Assembly: GCF_020166515.1 (NCBI RefSeq)
Contig: NZ_JAINZT010000004.1
Location: forward strand, 62,001 to 126,000
Direction of reading: 5' to 3'
From: Robertkochia flava
Lineage (GTDB): Bacteria > Bacteroidota > Bacteroidia > Flavobacteriales > Flavobacteriaceae
Length of the DNA: 64,000 bases
The notes under the pieces were generated by a model. It searched no databases and was not told the origin of the DNA. It saw nothing but the letters and a program-made list of their open reading frames with translations. This document shows positions 36,083-47,278 of this stretch, piece after piece. Positions within the stretch are counted from its first letter, which is position 1; the number at the start of each line of letters is the position of its first letter. Both the position numbers and the translations under genes were made by a program.

Positions 36083-36479
36083 TTAATTCCCTGTTCCCGG
36101 TATGTTAAAGCCAGTGAGAAGCCTCGATCGACCCACTTTAATATTCAGGTACTGGTCTTCCGGGTTGTCGACCCCGATTGGCAAGGACCAGCAGTCCTGG
36201 CAGGCCGTTAATTTGTTTGTTTTCAATGTTGACGCCTGCGCCCAAAAAGTCATCAACATATACCTGGGTGCTTTCATAGAACCGGCCTTCCACAGAAAAT
36301 TGAGGGTTCCTGACCATGGCAAGCCTTGCCGGATTGTAAAATACGCCTCCAAGATCGGTTACACCCCCGGTCACTTTTCCGTTGAGGAGTACCGAGTGGT
36401 TTCCAAAGTTTTCATACCGGTAGCTTCGCTGGGCTTTTACAGGTAGAGATGCGATAAAAAAAGGGGGCAGATGGTGCAT
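36083..36479 (-). pseudogene. internally deleted, frameshifted paralogue of the adjacent outer-membrane protein
   Basis: The first part (from ATG 36479) encodes SYRYENFGNHSVLLNGKVTG and LGGVFYNPARLAMVRNP through INGLPGLLVLA. These are clear counterparts of the neighbouring 472-residue protein's first about 90 residues. In a second frame just after, DQYLNIKVGRSRLLTGFNI (ending at 36083) resembles that protein's C-terminal DNFKIGISRWRFLLGLNL. The central 350 or so codons are missing and the two remnants are out of frame. This is a collapsed tandem duplicate, with no functional product expected. Confidence 0.75.
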
Positions 36480-36664
36480 AGGAATGACTCTTTAGCAACA
36501 GGAAGGATCATTACATTTTGTTTTTTATGCATTCCTCTCCCGATTCTGTCGGGAAGGGTTGGGGCATGTCCAGGGGAGTTGGGGAAGGAGTGGAGTTTAG
36601 GGGGCAGCAAAAATCGAATTCTAAATATACTTTAAAAGACCCTTTTCAGAACAGCACAATTTGT

Positions 36665-36672
36665 TATTTTTG
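36665..36672 (+). promoter_or_regulatory. TAnnTTTG box immediately before guaA
   Basis: TATTTTTG ends only 3 nt before the guaA ATG at 36676. If functional, the transcript would start at or inside the start codon, implying a leaderless message; otherwise it is fortuitous. Confidence 0.35.
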
Positions 36673-36675
36673 CGC

Positions 36676-38205
36676 ATGCAAAACAATGTACTCATTCTAG
36701 ATTTCGGTTCGCAGTACACCCAGCTTATTGCAAGAAGGGTGAGAGAGCTTAATATTTACTGCGAGATTCATCCATACAATAACGCACCTGAGGACCTGAC
36801 CCAATTCAAGGCCGTGATCCTTTCCGGAAGTCCTTTTTCGGTACGCGCAGAAGATGCGCCTCACCCGGACCTTTCGGCGATTAAAGGGAAACTTCCGCTG
36901 CTGGCTGTTTGCTACGGAGCCCAGTATCTCGCGCACTTTAACGGGGGGAATGTAGCGCCTTCGAATATCAGGGAATACGGAAGGGCCAACCTGTCCTTTA
37001 TCAAGCAGGAGGAGCCCTTTTTTAAAGGGATCGATGAGGGAAGCCAGGTTTGGATGAGTCACAGTGATACGATCAAGGAGCTCCCACAAGGAGGTGTTTG
37101 TCTCGCAAGTACTTCAGATGTGGCCAATGCAGCGTACAGAATTGACGGAGAAGAGACTTATGCTATCCAATTTCATCCCGAGGTATACCACACCACCGAC
37201 GGACGTCAGTTGCTGGAGAATTTCCTGGTAAAGATCGCTGGGGTTCAGCAAACCTGGACTCCCGATAATTTTGTGGAAATGACCGTAGCCGATCTGAAAG
37301 CGAAGGTCGGTAATGGTAAGGTGGTACTCGGACTTTCGGGAGGGGTAGACTCTACCGTAGCTGCAGTGTTGCTGAATAAGGCCATTGGTGATAATCTCTA
37401 TTGTATTTTTGTAAATAACGGCCTCCTTCGTAAGAATGAGTTTGAGAGTGTGCTCAAGCAATACGAGGGGATGGGGCTTAATGTGAAGGGTGTCGATGCT
37501 TCGGCACGCTTTTTGGACGCCTTAAAAGACGTGGAAGATCCTGAGTTAAAGCGTAAGGCAATCGGACGTGTGTTCATTGAGGTGTTTGATGATGAGGCGC
37601 ATCTCCTGGAAGATGTGGAATGGCTGGGGCAGGGAACTATTTACCCGGATGTGATCGAATCCATCTCGGTTAAAGGCCCTTCGGCTACCATTAAAAGTCA
37701 CCACAATGTAGGTGGACTTCCTGATTTCATGAAACTGAAGGTTGTGGAACCCCTGAATATGTTGTTTAAGGATGAGGTAAGACGCGTAGGTGCAAGTATG
37801 GGCATTGATGCGGAACTTCTTGGAAGACATCCGTTTCCGGGGCCCGGACTGGCCATTAGGATCCTGGGTGATATCACTGCCGAAAAAGTTCGTATTTTGC
37901 AGGAAGTGGATCATATCTTTATTGAAGGTCTCAAGAACTGGGGGCTTTACGATAAGGTATGGCAGGCCGGAGCCATATTGCTTCCGGTAAATTCGGTAGG
38001 GGTTATGGGAGATGAGCGTACCTATGAGAAATGCGTTGCCCTTCGTGCAGTGGAAAGTACTGATGGAATGACGGCAGACTGGGTGCACCTTCCCTATGAT
38101 TTTCTGCAAAAAATATCCAATGATATAATAAATAAGGTCAAAGGCGTTAATAGAGTAGTATACGATATCAGTTCGAAACCCCCGGCGACCATAGAATGGG
38201 AATAA
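36676..38205 (+). CDS. guaA: GMP synthase (glutamine-hydrolysing)
   Basis: 509 residues from the ATG at 36676 ([21 protein letters not shown]). GuaA aminates XMP to GMP using glutamine and ATP. The class I amidotransferase domain has the nucleophile in LLAVCYGAQ (C79) and the His-Glu pair in QFHPEVYH. The PP-loop is [11 protein letters not shown] (about 221-231), and the dimerisation domain ends KPPATIEWE, the invariant GuaA C-terminus. The gene is full length. It precedes the LysM gene by 13 nt and may be cotranscribed with it. Confidence 0.97.
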   Translation: MQNNVLILDFGSQYTQLIARRVRELNIYCEIHPYNNAPEDLTQFKAVILSGSPFSVRAEDAPHPDLSAIKGKLPLLAVCYGAQYLAHFNGGNVAPSNIREYGRANLSFIKQEEPFFKGIDEGSQVWMSHSDTIKELPQGGVCLASTSDVANAAYRIDGEETYAIQFHPEVYHTTDGRQLLENFLVKIAGVQQTWTPDNFVEMTVADLKAKVGNGKVVLGLSGGVDSTVAAVLLNKAIGDNLYCIFVNNGLLRKNEFESVLKQYEGMGLNVKGVDASARFLDALKDVEDPELKRKAIGRVFIEVFDDEAHLLEDVEWLGQGTIYPDVIESISVKGPSATIKSHHNVGGLPDFMKLKVVEPLNMLFKDEVRRVGASMGIDAELLGRHPFPGPGLAIRILGDITAEKVRILQEVDHIFIEGLKNWGLYDKVWQAGAILLPVNSVGVMGDERTYEKCVALRAVESTDGMTADWVHLPYDFLQKISNDIINKVKGVNRVVYDISSKPPATIEWE

Positions 38206-38218
38206 CCTAATATTATCC

Positions 38219-40201
38219 ATGAAGAAAAACATACTTGTAATACTGGCCCTGGTATTCATTTCAATTTCTTATGCTCAGCAGCAGTTTAAAACCCATGCCG
38301 TAAAGGAGGGTGAAACTATTGAGCAAATTGCAAGGAAATACCAGGTAACACCGTACAACATCCTCAAGTACAATCCTGAAGCCAAAAAGGGACTGGAACC
38401 CAACACGGTATTGGTTATTCCGGTGCGTACCGGGGAGCGGCCTGATGTGGTGGTTTCCGGAAACCAGGCTTCAGGCGAAATCCAGGAACGGGAAGTGGAG
38501 CGCTTTATCAAACACCGGGTAAAACGAAAGGAAACCCTGTACAGCCTCGCCCAGAAATACAATATTACAGAAGCCGATATCAAGCGATATAACAAAGAGC
38601 TCTACGGCCGTATGCCCAGAAAGGGCGAACGCCTGGAGATCCCTGTGTTTAAGCCCATGGAAACCGCCGAAGGATGGAAGGTTCCTGAAGATGGGATGAT
38701 CCCTTATATTGTGAGGCCGGCCGAAGGGAAATGGCGCATTGCCTATGAGCATGGCATTACCCAGGAGGAACTGGAGCGAATGAATCCGGAGATGAAATCG
38801 ATCCTGCAGGAAGGAGATACCCTTATGGTGCCCTTTGTGCCCGGTAATGAGAAGGAAGTTGTGGTAGACAGTCTTTACAATTACTATGTGGTAAAACCGG
38901 CAGAAGGATTCTACCGGCTGAAGGTGAAACTGGGATTAAGTAAGGAAGAACTGGAGGCTTTGAATCCGGCCCTTAAAGAGTCGGGACTGCAGAAAGGGAT
39001 GATTCTGAAACTTCCCAAAAATTCCGGAAGCGACCTGGTACTTAACAATGGAATGCTCATCGAGAAATTTGCCCTTAAGGATAGTATCCGGGTTCCGGTT
39101 ACCAATAAAGTAGGCTTGATATTACCGTTTGATCTGAAGACGGTTAATTTCGATTCGCTTAGCGGAACCAAGCAGGATATTCAGACGTCCCCCTTACTGG
39201 GAATTTCACTTGATTTTTATACCGGAGCCATGGTGGCGCTCGATTCGGTAAGAGATATGGGGATATCTGTAGACCTTACCGTTTATGACAGTGGCGATAA
39301 GGATAACTTTGTGCTTCAGCTCATGAATCAGAAGGAGCTGTTTCAAATGGATGCCATCGTTGGTCCTGTGCGACCTTCGGTGATCAATGACCTGAGTAAA
39401 TACCTGGAAACTGCAGGGGTTCCGGTGTTCGCGCCGTTTGCCAATAAGGGCCTTGAAATGCGTTCGAACGTATACCAGACCCTTCCGCCGGACATTCTGA
39501 TGCGGGCCGAAATGATGAGGTACCTGGAAAACCACGGCCAGGATAAAAATGTTATCATTATAGCAGATGCAGATAATGCTGCGGCCAAGGCCAGGCTAAA
39601 GACCATCTTTCCCGGTGCCAAGATCGTAGACCCTTTACAGGATAAATTCCTGAGACTGGAAGACCTTAATCCTTTTCTCTCTGCAGAGAAGGAGAATTGG
39701 GTGATCCTCGAAAGCGGTTCCTTTAACCTGATCGGGAATGTGACCGCTGTGGTGAATTCGGCACAGACCGAAGAATATAAGATCACTTTGCTTACCACCC
39801 TGAGGGGGAACGTGTATGACAATAAGAACATCTCGAACCTCCACTTGTCCAATCTGAAATTTCATTACCCTACATTTTACAAGCCGCTAACAGCGCCTTC
39901 CGTATTTCACAAGCAATACGAGCGACGGTTTGGGGTGCCTCCGAACCGGTATGCTACCAGGGGTTTTGACCTAATGTTCGATGTTTTGTTAAGGCTTGCC
40001 TATAATAAGGATCTGGAGTTTGTGGCAAACAAGGTGGGAGAAACCCAGTATGTGGAGAATAAATTTAACTACCAGCGCGGGAAGCAGGGCGGCTACATCA
40101 ACAGTGCCCTGTACATTGTGCAATATGAAAACCTTACCATAAAAGAAGTTATACCTGATGCCGACCTCTACAGTAAAGTATCTGGGAGCACTCCGGACTG
40201 A
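38219..40201 (+). CDS. LysM-repeat protein with periplasmic-binding-like C-terminal domain
   Basis: 660 residues. A signal peptide (to about residue 20, ISISYAQ) is followed by LysM repeats at about 24-72 (HAVKEGETIEQIARKYQV) and 101-145 (HRVKRKETLYSLAQKYNI), then two more divergent ones to about 265. These bind peptidoglycan glycan. Residues 300-640 have the receptor-family ligand-binding layout of type I periplasmic binding proteins (VGLILPFDL, MDAIVGPVRPSVINDLSKYL). The layout suggests a cell-wall-bound receptor or scaffold without catalytic domain. It lies 13 nt after guaA, an arrangement familiar in Flavobacteriaceae. The next gene starts within its last 44 nt. Confidence 0.85.
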   Translation: MKKNILVILALVFISISYAQQQFKTHAVKEGETIEQIARKYQVTPYNILKYNPEAKKGLEPNTVLVIPVRTGERPDVVVSGNQASGEIQEREVERFIKHRVKRKETLYSLAQKYNITEADIKRYNKELYGRMPRKGERLEIPVFKPMETAEGWKVPEDGMIPYIVRPAEGKWRIAYEHGITQEELERMNPEMKSILQEGDTLMVPFVPGNEKEVVVDSLYNYYVVKPAEGFYRLKVKLGLSKEELEALNPALKESGLQKGMILKLPKNSGSDLVLNNGMLIEKFALKDSIRVPVTNKVGLILPFDLKTVNFDSLSGTKQDIQTSPLLGISLDFYTGAMVALDSVRDMGISVDLTVYDSGDKDNFVLQLMNQKELFQMDAIVGPVRPSVINDLSKYLETAGVPVFAPFANKGLEMRSNVYQTLPPDILMRAEMMRYLENHGQDKNVIIIADADNAAAKARLKTIFPGAKIVDPLQDKFLRLEDLNPFLSAEKENWVILESGSFNLIGNVTAVVNSAQTEEYKITLLTTLRGNVYDNKNISNLHLSNLKFHYPTFYKPLTAPSVFHKQYERRFGVPPNRYATRGFDLMFDVLLRLAYNKDLEFVANKVGETQYVENKFNYQRGKQGGYINSALYIVQYENLTIKEVIPDADLYSKVSGSTPD

Positions 40202-40565
40202 GTGCGTCCATTTGAAAAGCGGAAATAGTTTTATTACCGATGCACCCGTCGATAACAATGGGAAGGGCGAAGCCTTTTCTCCTACCGACACCGTGGCTAC
40301 CGCCCTGGGGAGTTGCATGCTCACCGTAATGGGAATCAAGGCCAGGGATATGGGGGTGGCTCTTGAAGGTGCCGTGGCGACCATTGAAAAGGTGATGAGT
40401 GCAGATCCGAGAAGGATCGCTCAGATCCGGGTCGATCTTAAAATTCCCGGGAATCCTTCGGAAAAAGAGAGGAAGATACTGGAACATACCGGGAGAACCT
40501 GCCCCGTGCTTTTGAGTCTTCATCCGGAAATAAGTAAGGATATACATTTCCATTGGGGAAGCTGA
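40158..40565 (+). CDS. OsmC family protein (peroxiredoxin-like)
   Basis: 135 residues. OsmC/Ohr-type fold: TVKYLGALRTECVHLKSGN, then FSPTDTVATALGSCMLTVMG, with the peroxidatic Cys in GSCM (about 54) and a second in RTCPVLLSL (about 113). Thiol-dependent reduction of organic or fatty-acid hydroperoxides is the family activity. The start ATG at 40158 is inside the end of the LysM gene in another frame (44-nt overlap), and the family N-terminus begins at that ATG. Confidence 0.88.
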   Translation: MPTSTVKYLGALRTECVHLKSGNSFITDAPVDNNGKGEAFSPTDTVATALGSCMLTVMGIKARDMGVALEGAVATIEKVMSADPRRIAQIRVDLKIPGNPSEKERKILEHTGRTCPVLLSLHPEISKDIHFHWGS

Positions 40566-40575
40566 GGCAGTTTGG

Positions 40576-41100
40576 ATGAAATTTATTCTTGCTCTGTTGT
40601 CCTTTTCTGTAATGTTCCTGTTTCAGGGCGATGCTCCCATCCTGTGGGATGGGGTTGGGCATTTGACCTGGGATGACTTCAGAGGAGCCCCTGAAATGGA
40701 TACCGATGCTGCAGCCACTACGGTATCTGCGCTATCCTATAATTTTCAGGGTTATATACAGGGTAATGAACTGGTATATGTCTACGATGTAAAGGCATAT
40801 TTCTTTCCCGATAAAAGTTGGGTAAGGCCGGGGATGCAGGATGAGGAGCTTCTGCTTCATGAACAACTGCATTTCGATATTACGGCCTGGTACGCATCTA
40901 AACTTCGCAAGGCATTTGATACCATAACACCTTCTGCCGATCCTGAAGAAAAAGTTCGTGCGGTGTACAAGCAGATACAAGGCGAATTGGATTCTGTACA
41001 GCTGCGGTATGATAAACAAACAGATTACTCCAGGAATACCAGGGAACAATTGCTCTGGCAATCGAGAATTAAAGCGTACCTGAACCGGGCCTATGATTGA
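40576..41100 (+). CDS. DUF922 domain secreted protein (HExxH)
   Basis: 174 residues. A signal peptide (MKFILALLSFSVMFLFQG) precedes the DUF922 domain: LTWDDFRGAPE, then LLLHEQLHFDI with H95, E96 and H99 in HExxH spacing. DUF922 is a putative zinc-metalloprotease-like family; catalysis is unproven. The C-terminal helix ends in LLWQSRIKAYLNRAYD. It starts 11 nt after osmC, and its stop overlaps the DUF3820 start by 8 nt, so the three are cotranscribed. Confidence 0.82.
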   Translation: MKFILALLSFSVMFLFQGDAPILWDGVGHLTWDDFRGAPEMDTDAAATTVSALSYNFQGYIQGNELVYVYDVKAYFFPDKSWVRPGMQDEELLLHEQLHFDITAWYASKLRKAFDTITPSADPEEKVRAVYKQIQGELDSVQLRYDKQTDYSRNTREQLLWQSRIKAYLNRAYD

Positions 41101-41320
41101 TCAAAGGGAATACTTGAAAAAACTGGCTTTTATGCGAATGCCTTACGGGAAATACAAGGGCTGGCTCCTGGTGGATATTCCGGAGCCCTATTATACCTGG
41201 TATCGTCAAAAAGGGTTTCCGGAAGGATCCATGGGCATGTATCTCCAGTCGATGTATGAGATCAAGCTCAACGGATTGGAATACCTGATAAGGAAGATCA
41301 TTTCCGAGTATCGGCGCTAA
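41093..41320 (+). CDS. DUF3820 family small protein
   Basis: 75 residues. The MPYGKYKGWLLVDIPEPYYTWYRQKGFPEG core is the DUF3820 signature, a small domain found in exonuclease-associated and virulence-linked proteins; its biochemical role is unknown. No signal peptide. The ATG at 41093 overlaps the end of the DUF922 gene by 8 nt, which supports both reading frames. Confidence 0.85.
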   Translation: MIDQREYLKKLAFMRMPYGKYKGWLLVDIPEPYYTWYRQKGFPEGSMGMYLQSMYEIKLNGLEYLIRKIISEYRR

Positions 41321-41386
41321 GGTTTGATGTGAATTTTCGGAGTTCGTGGGTTTGCGAATTTTTCTGTTGTTGGAAGCCCTGATTAA

Positions 41387-43144
<1,758 letters not shown>

Positions 43145-43248
43145 AAGTCGTGAATGGGGAGGTTTTTGCTCCCTGCTCAGGCAAGATAGCATATGCAAGG
43201 CAGCAGGTCTCCGGATCCTGACCTTGATTAGCCTTTTAAATTTAAACT

Positions 43249-45129
43249 ATGGAAGAAAAGAAATTTGATGTTAACTCCCTGATTGGGTTCCTTCTGATTG
43301 GAGCGATCCTGATCTGGGTAATGTATAACAACCAGCCTGCAGAAGAAGCTGCCAACCAGGAGACCACCACAGAAGAGGTCGTTTCTCCTGCCTCGGCCAC
43401 CCCGGAAAAAGGGACGCTTCCCCTGGCCGGAGTAGATTCGGTACAAACCGATTCCCTGGCCCTGGAACGCTATAAAAGCAGTCTTGGTGCATTTGCCTAT
43501 GGTGCTGCAACAGGCGTAGGGGAAGGGACTACCATCCTGGAGAACGAGAAGGTGAAGCTCACCATAAGCAATAAAGGAGGGCAGGTTACAGAAGCGGTTC
43601 TTAAAGGGTTTAGAACCTACGATTCTGTTCCCGTTTACCTGGTTAAGGATGGGAATGCCCGTTTTAATCTTACGTTTGCCACTACAGATAATCGCACCCT
43701 GAATACTGAGGAGTTGTATTTTGAGCCTGTGGTATCTTCCAACGGTGCTAATCAGGTGTTGAGCATGCGTCTCAAAGCTGGCGAAGATAAATTTTTGGAA
43801 TACCGATACGAACTTAAGCCGGATGAATATATGGTGGATTTTGCCGTGCGTTCACAGGGTCTTAACGGGGTGCTTAACGGCAGCCAGCCGGTAAACCTGA
43901 ACTGGGATGTTAAAGGAATACGCCACAGCAAGAGCATCGAATATGAAAATCGTTACACCAGGCTTACCTATAACCATGACGGCGATGTGAGTAAACTTGG
44001 GCAGATGGGAGAAGATTCGGAAACCGAAGAGGAATTGAAGTGGATCTCTTATCGACAGCACTTTTTCAGTACCATCCTGGCTACATCAGCTCCATTCAGA
44101 TCAGCAACCCTGAGTTCTGAGAACCTGGTAGAGGAAGAGTCTGATACGGCTCAGTATACCAAATACTACAAGACGGCAATCCCTCTTGAGGTGCAGGGGG
44201 GAGAACTGGCGCATAATATGCACTGGTACTATGGTCCTACAGACCTGAAGGTCTTTAAGCAGTATGAAGATTTTAATTTTGGCGAATCCATACCTTTTGG
44301 CTGGGGAATATTCGGGTTTATCAATAAGCACGTATTTACGCCACTTTACGATATATTGAGCTCATTCCTGCCTTATGGTATTGCGATTATCATTATGACT
44401 ATCCTGGTGAGGCTGGTGCTTTCGCCTGTTACCTATAAGTCATACCTGTCCCAGGCCAAGATGAAGGTGTTGCGTCCGGAGATCACAGAGATCAACGAAA
44501 AATTCAAGGATAACGCCATGAAGCGTCAGCAGGAAACCATGAAGCTGTATGGTAAGGCCGGGGTAAGCCCGATGAGTGGGTGTATACCGGCACTGTTGCA
44601 ATTGCCGATCTTCTATGCCCTGTTCATGTTTTTCCCAACAGCCATCATGCTGCGGCAAAAACCATTTCTGTGGGCAGACGACCTGTCTTCTTATGATGTG
44701 GTCGCCGAGTTGCCATTTAAGATCCCGTTCTACGGAGATCATGTGAGTTTATTTCCGATACTGGCCTCTGTAGCAATTTTCTTCTATATGCGAATGACCA
44801 CGGGGCAGCAGCAAATGATGCAGCAACCCACCCAGGAAGGGATGCCGGATATGGGGAAACTGATGAAGATGATGCTTTACATTTCTCCGCTGTTAATGTT
44901 GTTCTTCTTTAACAACTATGCGAGTGGACTGAGTTTGTATTACTTTATCTCTAACCTGATTACCATTGTGATCATGCTGGTGATCAAGAATTACATTATC
45001 GATGAGGATAAGATCCACGAGCAGATCCAGGAGAATAAGAAGAAGCCTAAGAAAGAAGGTAAGTTCCAGCGTAAGATGCGCGAAATGATGGAGCAGGCCG
45101 AGGAGCAGCAAAAAAAGGGAAAACGCTAA
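43249..45129 (+). CDS. yidC: membrane protein insertase YidC
   Basis: 626 residues. The first helix (LIGFLLIGAILIWVMYN, about 10-26) is followed by a large periplasmic beta-supersandwich to about 355. The conserved five-helix insertase core starts at GIAIIIMTILVRLVLSP, with the hydrophilic-groove Arg in VRLVLSP and MSGCIPALLQLPIFYALF. It ends in a basic ribosome-binding tail (KKKPKKEGKFQRKMREM). It inserts membrane proteins alone or with SecYEG. Terminated by the hairpin at 45152-45185. Confidence 0.97.
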   Translation: MEEKKFDVNSLIGFLLIGAILIWVMYNNQPAEEAANQETTTEEVVSPASATPEKGTLPLAGVDSVQTDSLALERYKSSLGAFAYGAATGVGEGTTILENEKVKLTISNKGGQVTEAVLKGFRTYDSVPVYLVKDGNARFNLTFATTDNRTLNTEELYFEPVVSSNGANQVLSMRLKAGEDKFLEYRYELKPDEYMVDFAVRSQGLNGVLNGSQPVNLNWDVKGIRHSKSIEYENRYTRLTYNHDGDVSKLGQMGEDSETEEELKWISYRQHFFSTILATSAPFRSATLSSENLVEEESDTAQYTKYYKTAIPLEVQGGELAHNMHWYYGPTDLKVFKQYEDFNFGESIPFGWGIFGFINKHVFTPLYDILSSFLPYGIAIIIMTILVRLVLSPVTYKSYLSQAKMKVLRPEITEINEKFKDNAMKRQQETMKLYGKAGVSPMSGCIPALLQLPIFYALFMFFPTAIMLRQKPFLWADDLSSYDVVAELPFKIPFYGDHVSLFPILASVAIFFYMRMTTGQQQMMQQPTQEGMPDMGKLMKMMLYISPLLMLFFFNNYASGLSLYYFISNLITIVIMLVIKNYIIDEDKIHEQIQENKKKPKKEGKFQRKMREMMEQAEEQQKKGKR

Positions 45130-45151
45130 TTTTTGATTGGCGTGTCAGTAT

Positions 45152-45185
45152 AAAAAAAGGAGGTCGTTAAGGCCTCCTTTTTTTT
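45152..45185. terminator. bidirectional terminator between yidC and a fasciclin gene
   Basis: A7-GGAGGTC pairs with GGCCTCC-T8 over GTTAA, with A- and T-runs on either side, so it ends transcripts from both directions. Confidence 0.9.
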
Positions 45186-45204
45186 ATGGATTCTGTTTTT
45201 ATGG

Positions 45205-47067
45205 TTAAAACTCTATTAAGGGCAGGATCACAGCGTCGATCACATGGATCACCCCATTATAGGCCTGTACGTTTGCCGCAGTGACATTGGAAACACGGCC
45301 GTTGGCATCGGTAATGCTTACCCCGGCTCCGGCGGTTACCGTTACTTCCCCTCCAAGGGTTTCGAGCGGACCGGAGGAAATGTCATCAGCCCGGGCATTG
45401 GTTCCTGCAACTACGTGATATGCGAGCGTTTCCGCTACCAAATCAGGATCAATATCATTGAGGCTGTCAGCTCCCAGGTCTGCAAGCAGGTCTGCAAAGG
45501 CTGCATTATCCGGTGCAAATACCGTAAATGGAGCCGGATCGGTGCCCCATGGGGTCTGGAGGGTTTCCACATACCCTGCGGAATTTTCTACTTTCTCCAA
45601 CGCATCTGCAAGACTGGAGAAGTCAGGATCTGCCGTGGCAAATGTGACCACGGTAGGCAGGTCTATAATGGCATCCACCAGGTGAACAGTACCATTACTT
45701 ACCACAAAATCGGGAAATACTACCTTGGAGGTGCCGTTTAGTGTGACCCCTCCATCCTCAACCCGAATGTAGAGGCTTAAATAGTCATTATCTCCGTCGG
45801 GTGTAGTGGCTAGGGTGTTGTTATAGCCCGTTCCGGCGGCCACGATCTCGCTTGACGAAAATTGGCCCTGTACCAGGTGATTTAACAGGAGGTTGGCCAG
45901 GTCTTCCTCTGAAATATCCTCCAGGGAATCGATGCCTTCAAAATTAGAGAGGTAGGTCGCGAAAGCTGCATCATTAGGAGCGAAAACGGTGAGGTCGGCC
46001 TGTGGGTTACTCAAGAGGTCAACCAGGCCAGCCTGCTCGATCGCGGTCGCAAGCAGGGAGTACCCTGGAGTAAGTTTGGCTAACTGGTAAATATTGGCCT
46101 CCCCCACGGTGCTGTTTACAATGGAGGGAGGTAATAAGACCCGGTCTATTTCATGAATAACTCCATTGGAGCCCTGGATATCCGAGGTTAGAATGCTTAC
46201 ACCGTCTCCTCCCGTACCATCGATCAGTTTAGTTCCTTCTTCAGAGTCCATATACAGCAGTTCTTCATTGGCAGTGGTCATTTCAAGGCCGGCAGTGAGG
46301 TTGTCTGATTGTAAATTCTGACCCGCTACCACATGATAGAGCAGGATGGTGCGCAGGGTTTCCGGGTCTACTGTCTCGGTACCCAAAACATCCGCCAGAT
46401 TCGCAAATGCTTCGTTAGACGGCGCAAATATGGTGAATGGACCTTCCCCTGTTAAAATATCGGTAAGCTCATTCTCAAAGGCAAGTACGGCATCTTCCAA
46501 CGATTGAAAATCCGGATTGGCCACCACATGGTTCACTACATTCGGTATACTCAAAGGAGTGTCCACAAGGTGAATGACGCCGTTGGAAGCGTTTATGTCA
46601 AGCCCGTCTGAGAGGGGAGAGGAAACACCATTAAATTCCACTCCACCTTCTGTATTTACAAAAAGACTGATGCTATTTTCTCCCGGTCCTGTGGCCAGGG
46701 TGTTCACGTATCCCGTAGAAAGGGACGAGGACAATACTGTAGTTCCCAGCACATGGTTAAGTAAAAGATTCGTCAGCTCTTCATTGGTAAAGTCTTCAAG
46801 AGAAACTCCTGCAGTTGTGAATGCTTCGTCGGTAGGAGCAAAAACGGTGTAGGTACCCGGGTCATCCAGGGTGGTGTCAAGGCCGGTGCGTTCCAGGGCT
46901 TCCACCAAAATGGTCAGATTTTCTGAAGCTACCGCAGTTTCGTAGATCGTTAGATCGGCTACCGGAGGTTCAGGAGTCCCCCCGTTATTGTTGTCATCAT
47001 CATCATTGTTGCAGGATGCAAATACCAGTAGTAGGGAAAAGAATAGCCCCAGTTTAATTGCCTTCAT
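45205..47067 (-). CDS. four-repeat fasciclin (FAS1) surface lipoprotein
   Basis: 620 residues. A lipoprotein signal (LLLVFASC) is followed by CNNDDDDNNNGG, an acidic run of the type linked to export of lipoproteins to the cell surface in Bacteroidota. Four FAS1 domains lie at about 35-170, 175-310, 325-465 and 470-617. Each shows the H1 motif YTVFAPTDEAF (repeat 1) or FTVFAPDNAAF (repeat 4) and the H2 motif SNGVIHLVD / YNGVIHVID. FAS1 domains mediate adhesion to proteins or glycans. It is a tandem paralogue of the upstream 631-residue gene. Confidence 0.92.
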   Translation of the reverse strand: MKAIKLGLFFSLLLVFASCNNDDDDNNNGGTPEPPVADLTIYETAVASENLTILVEALERTGLDTTLDDPGTYTVFAPTDEAFTTAGVSLEDFTNEELTNLLLNHVLGTTVLSSSLSTGYVNTLATGPGENSISLFVNTEGGVEFNGVSSPLSDGLDINASNGVIHLVDTPLSIPNVVNHVVANPDFQSLEDAVLAFENELTDILTGEGPFTIFAPSNEAFANLADVLGTETVDPETLRTILLYHVVAGQNLQSDNLTAGLEMTTANEELLYMDSEEGTKLIDGTGGDGVSILTSDIQGSNGVIHEIDRVLLPPSIVNSTVGEANIYQLAKLTPGYSLLATAIEQAGLVDLLSNPQADLTVFAPNDAAFATYLSNFEGIDSLEDISEEDLANLLLNHLVQGQFSSSEIVAAGTGYNNTLATTPDGDNDYLSLYIRVEDGGVTLNGTSKVVFPDFVVSNGTVHLVDAIIDLPTVVTFATADPDFSSLADALEKVENSAGYVETLQTPWGTDPAPFTVFAPDNAAFADLLADLGADSLNDIDPDLVAETLAYHVVAGTNARADDISSGPLETLGGEVTVTAGAGVSITDANGRVSNVTAANVQAYNGVIHVIDAVILPLIEF

Positions 47068-47221
47068 AGTGTTTTCGTTTAATCATCATTAGTTTTTTCG
47101 CTATTTTCATTTGGTTCAACCTCTTTCAGGTTTGAATTAAATATAGCCCAAAGTTCTAAAAAGCTGATAATAAACGAGTTGAGTGGTGATTTTTATCTGT
47201 GTAAGGCTTTCCTTAAAGGAT

Positions 47222-47252
47222 AAAAAAAAGGAACCCATTAGCGGGTTCCTTT
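47222..47252 (-). terminator. terminator of the upstream fasciclin gene
   Basis: AAAGGAACCC (47227-47236) pairs perfectly with GGGTTCCTTT (47243-47252) over 6 nt. On the minus strand it is followed by a run of T, 27 nt past the stop at 47279, so the two fasciclin genes are separate transcription units. Confidence 0.9.
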
Positions 47253-47278
47253 AAAGATATTCTAAATGATTTTCAGGA

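Noticed and set aside
40158-40201. 44-nt overlap of LysM and OsmC genes as a possible mis-start
   Set aside because: The OsmC family N-terminus begins at this ATG, so the overlap is accepted as real.
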